The notes under the pieces: generated by a model
The model's input: only the letters and a program-made list of their open reading frames with translations
Told to the model about the DNA's origin: nothing
Databases searched by the model: none
Shown: piece after piece, positions 7,710 to 8,633 of the stretch
How the letters are laid out: each line of letters begins with the position of its first letter
Position numbering within the stretch: the first letter of the stretch is position 1
NCBI GenBank assembly: GCA_029259995.1
Contig: JAJDEC010000184.1
Coordinates: forward strand, 1-8,633
Direction: 5' to 3'
Origin: Phycisphaerae bacterium
GTDB lineage: Bacteria; Planctomycetota; Phycisphaerae; UBA1845; UTPLA1
Length of the DNA: 8,633 nt
Position numbers and translations under genes: made by a program

Positions 7710-7752
7710 TGAATTTCGACCAGGCTGAAACACGACGCGGCAGGCCGCATCG

Positions 7753-7781
7753 TTTGCATTTGCCCGCGATTCTCGTAACTT
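7753..7781 (+). promoter_or_regulatory. Weak candidate promoter for the cyclodeaminase gene
   Basis: TTTGCA (7753-7758) and TAACTT (7776-7781) are spaced by 17 nt, matching the sigma70 consensus hexamers at 4/6 and 3/6 positions. The segment between repeat copy A and the gene start (7710-7838) otherwise shows only a short GCGG-CAGG-CCGC stem at 7737-7748. The gene needs its own promoter if the 219-nt gap ends the upstream transcript, but the match is poor. Confidence 0.15.
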
Positions 7782-7838
7782 TGCAGTCGATAAGTCGAGT
7801 ACCCACTGACACACAACGCATCGGGGTTACGAATCATC

Positions 7839-8447
7839 ATGCCGATCGCCCAGCAGCCCATCAGTAATTTTCTCGTTCAGCTTGCATCGAGGTCCCCCAC
7901 GCCCGGCGGCGGCAGCGCCAGCGCGCTCATCGGCGCCGTCGCCGCCGCGCTCTGCGGAATGGTCGCCCGACTCAACGACAAGAAATCCGGTGAAGCCGGC
8001 CCCCTGCACGAATTAATCGACAAGGCCGACACATTGCGCAAGGAGCTCGAGATCCTGGCCGATCAGGATGTCATTGCATTCAATGAATTGATGGTCTGCT
8101 GGAAACTACCCGACGACGCCCCCGATCGTGACGCCCGCATGGAAACAGCGACAGCCCACGCAACGGAAGCCCCCCTCGCCATCATGAGAACGGCCCTGAA
8201 CGTCATGCGGCTCGCCGTCGAAGGTCTCGAAGAATCCAAGAAGAATTGCATTTCCGACGCGGGCGTCGCCGGGTTCGCGGCACATGCCTGTGTGGAGGGC
8301 GCCCGACTGAACGTCATGATCAACCTTCCCGGCCTGAGCAACGTCGAAAAGGCGGCCGAATTCCGCGAGCGCGCCAAGCTGATCCGCGCGGAGGCGTCTC
8401 AACTGGCGGAGCGAATCGATAAACGCGTTGGCGAGCTCTACGACTGA
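7839..8447 (+). CDS. fchA: Stand-alone cyclodeaminase/cyclohydrolase (FTCD_C family, FchA-like)
   Basis: A 202-residue mostly helical protein matching the C-terminal cyclodeaminase domain of formiminotransferase-cyclodeaminase; stand-alone versions such as clostridial FchA act as methenyltetrahydrofolate cyclohydrolases in one-carbon metabolism. Family hallmarks are FLVQLASRSPTPGGGSASAL (11-30, the glycine-rich turn), the alanine-rich helix to about residue 45, a central DQDVIAFNELM segment, and SDAGVAG (139-145) leading into GARLNVMINL (154-163). No formiminotransferase domain is fused or encoded nearby, so a cyclohydrolase role is likelier than histidine breakdown, but the reaction cannot be settled from sequence alone. 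The ATG at 7839 is the natural start, placing the conserved FL motif at residue 11; a GGGG at 7823-7826 is the only weak ribosome-binding candidate. The gene is bracketed by inverted copies of the intergenic repeat. Confidence 0.87.
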   Translation: MPIAQQPISNFLVQLASRSPTPGGGSASALIGAVAAALCGMVARLNDKKSGEAGPLHELIDKADTLRKELEILADQDVIAFNELMVCWKLPDDAPDRDARMETATAHATEAPLAIMRTALNVMRLAVEGLEESKKNCISDAGVAGFAAHACVEGARLNVMINLPGLSNVEKAAEFRERAKLIRAEASQLAERIDKRVGELYD

Positions 8448-8471
8448 TAAAGCCCAATCGTCCAATCGAGA

Positions 8472-8488
8472 TGATCGCCGATCGATCA
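8472..8488. terminator. Possible hairpin downstream of the cyclodeaminase gene
   Basis: TGATCG (8472-8477) pairs perfectly with CGATCA (8483-8488) around a CCGAT loop, 24 nt after the stop codon. No T-run follows, so a terminator function is only suggested by position. Confidence 0.25.
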
Positions 8489-8530
8489 GCGCAGAGGATC
8501 CACGCAAGCCCACACCTAAGTTGAACTGCA

Positions 8531-8610
8531 GAATGATTCATTGAATCCGCCACGGGCCTATCGCCCGTAACGAACCGGCTATGAGCCGGTTCCACACAAT
8601 GAATGATTCC
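8531..8610 (-). repeat. Intergenic structured repeat, copy B (inverted relative to copy A)
   Basis: This is the better-preserved partner of 7630-7709, in the opposite orientation. It has three nested inverted repeats. The outer stem is 8531-8543 with 8597-8609 (12 of 13 positions complementary). The first inner hairpin is ACGGGC 8552-8557 with GCCCGT 8563-8568. The second is a perfect 9-bp hairpin, GAACCGGCT 8572-8580 with AGCCGGTTC 8584-8592, around an ATG loop. The 13-bp palindrome GATTCATTGAATC lies at 8535-8547. Together they can fold into a three-arm structure as DNA or RNA. No flanking target duplication is evident. Confidence 0.9.
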
Positions 8611-8633
8611 CATTAGGTAATTAGCGTGCTGGC

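Noticed and set aside
7624..7728. Small protein encoded in the repeat (34 codons in copy A; the matching frame on the minus strand from 8613 in copy B)
   Set aside because: Of 13 differences between the copies in this frame, 8 fall in first, 1 in second and 4 in third codon positions, the opposite of protein-level conservation, so the shared RFVTGDRP reading is likely incidental.
7630..8610. Composite transposon with the repeat pair as its ends
   Set aside because: No transposase or recombinase is encoded between the copies, no target duplication is visible, and the enclosed gene looks like an ordinary chromosomal gene.
8320..8613. 97-codon minus-strand open frame from repeat copy B into the cyclodeaminase gene
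   Set aside because: It combines the repeat with antisense of a well-recognised gene and has no domain character of its own.

Overview
The window looks like chromosomal DNA from a planctomycete, most likely of the Phycisphaerae type. The main clue is the first gene. It encodes a secreted-type protein built from cysteine/aspartate repeats (DCNxNGxPDxCD with SDPDGDG loops), a beta-propeller and a dockerin-like tail, an architecture I associate with Planctomycetota. High GC, C-ending codons and mostly weak Shine-Dalgarno signals fit, but the lineage call is inference. All five protein genes lie on the + strand.

Layout: (1) 2-2176, the 3' part of the giant calcium-binding-repeat/FG-GAP propeller/dockerin-like protein, whose 5' end lies outside the window. 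(2) 2177-2326, a spacer with small hairpins and a possible leaderless promoter. (3) 2327-3697, radA, the recombination/branch-migration ATPase. (4) 3794-6901, a 1035-residue multi-spanning membrane protein of the O-antigen ligase/polymerase (Wzy/WaaL) type with a roughly 500-residue soluble helical C-terminal half. (5) 6918-7619, an SRAP (YedK/HMCES) protein that crosslinks to abasic sites, only 16 nt downstream and possibly co-transcribed with the membrane protein. (6) 7839-8447, a stand-alone cyclodeaminase/methenyl-THF cyclohydrolase (FTCD_C/FchA-like) protein. The genes are mostly unrelated housekeeping or envelope genes. radA and the SRAP gene are both DNA-maintenance genes but are separated by the envelope gene, so I see no coherent operon-level system.

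The most interesting non-coding signal is a previously unlabelled intergenic repeat. About 80 bp just after the SRAP gene (7630-7709, + orientation) reappears inverted just after the cyclodeaminase gene (8531-8610, - orientation). The alignment is gapless at 67/80 identities, so the two copies bracket the last gene. The downstream copy can fold into an almost perfect three-arm structure with a 13-bp terminal stem, while the upstream copy looks partly decayed. This suggests a REP/MITE-like or structured intergenic element. I found no tRNA, rRNA, CRISPR array, transposase or integrase.
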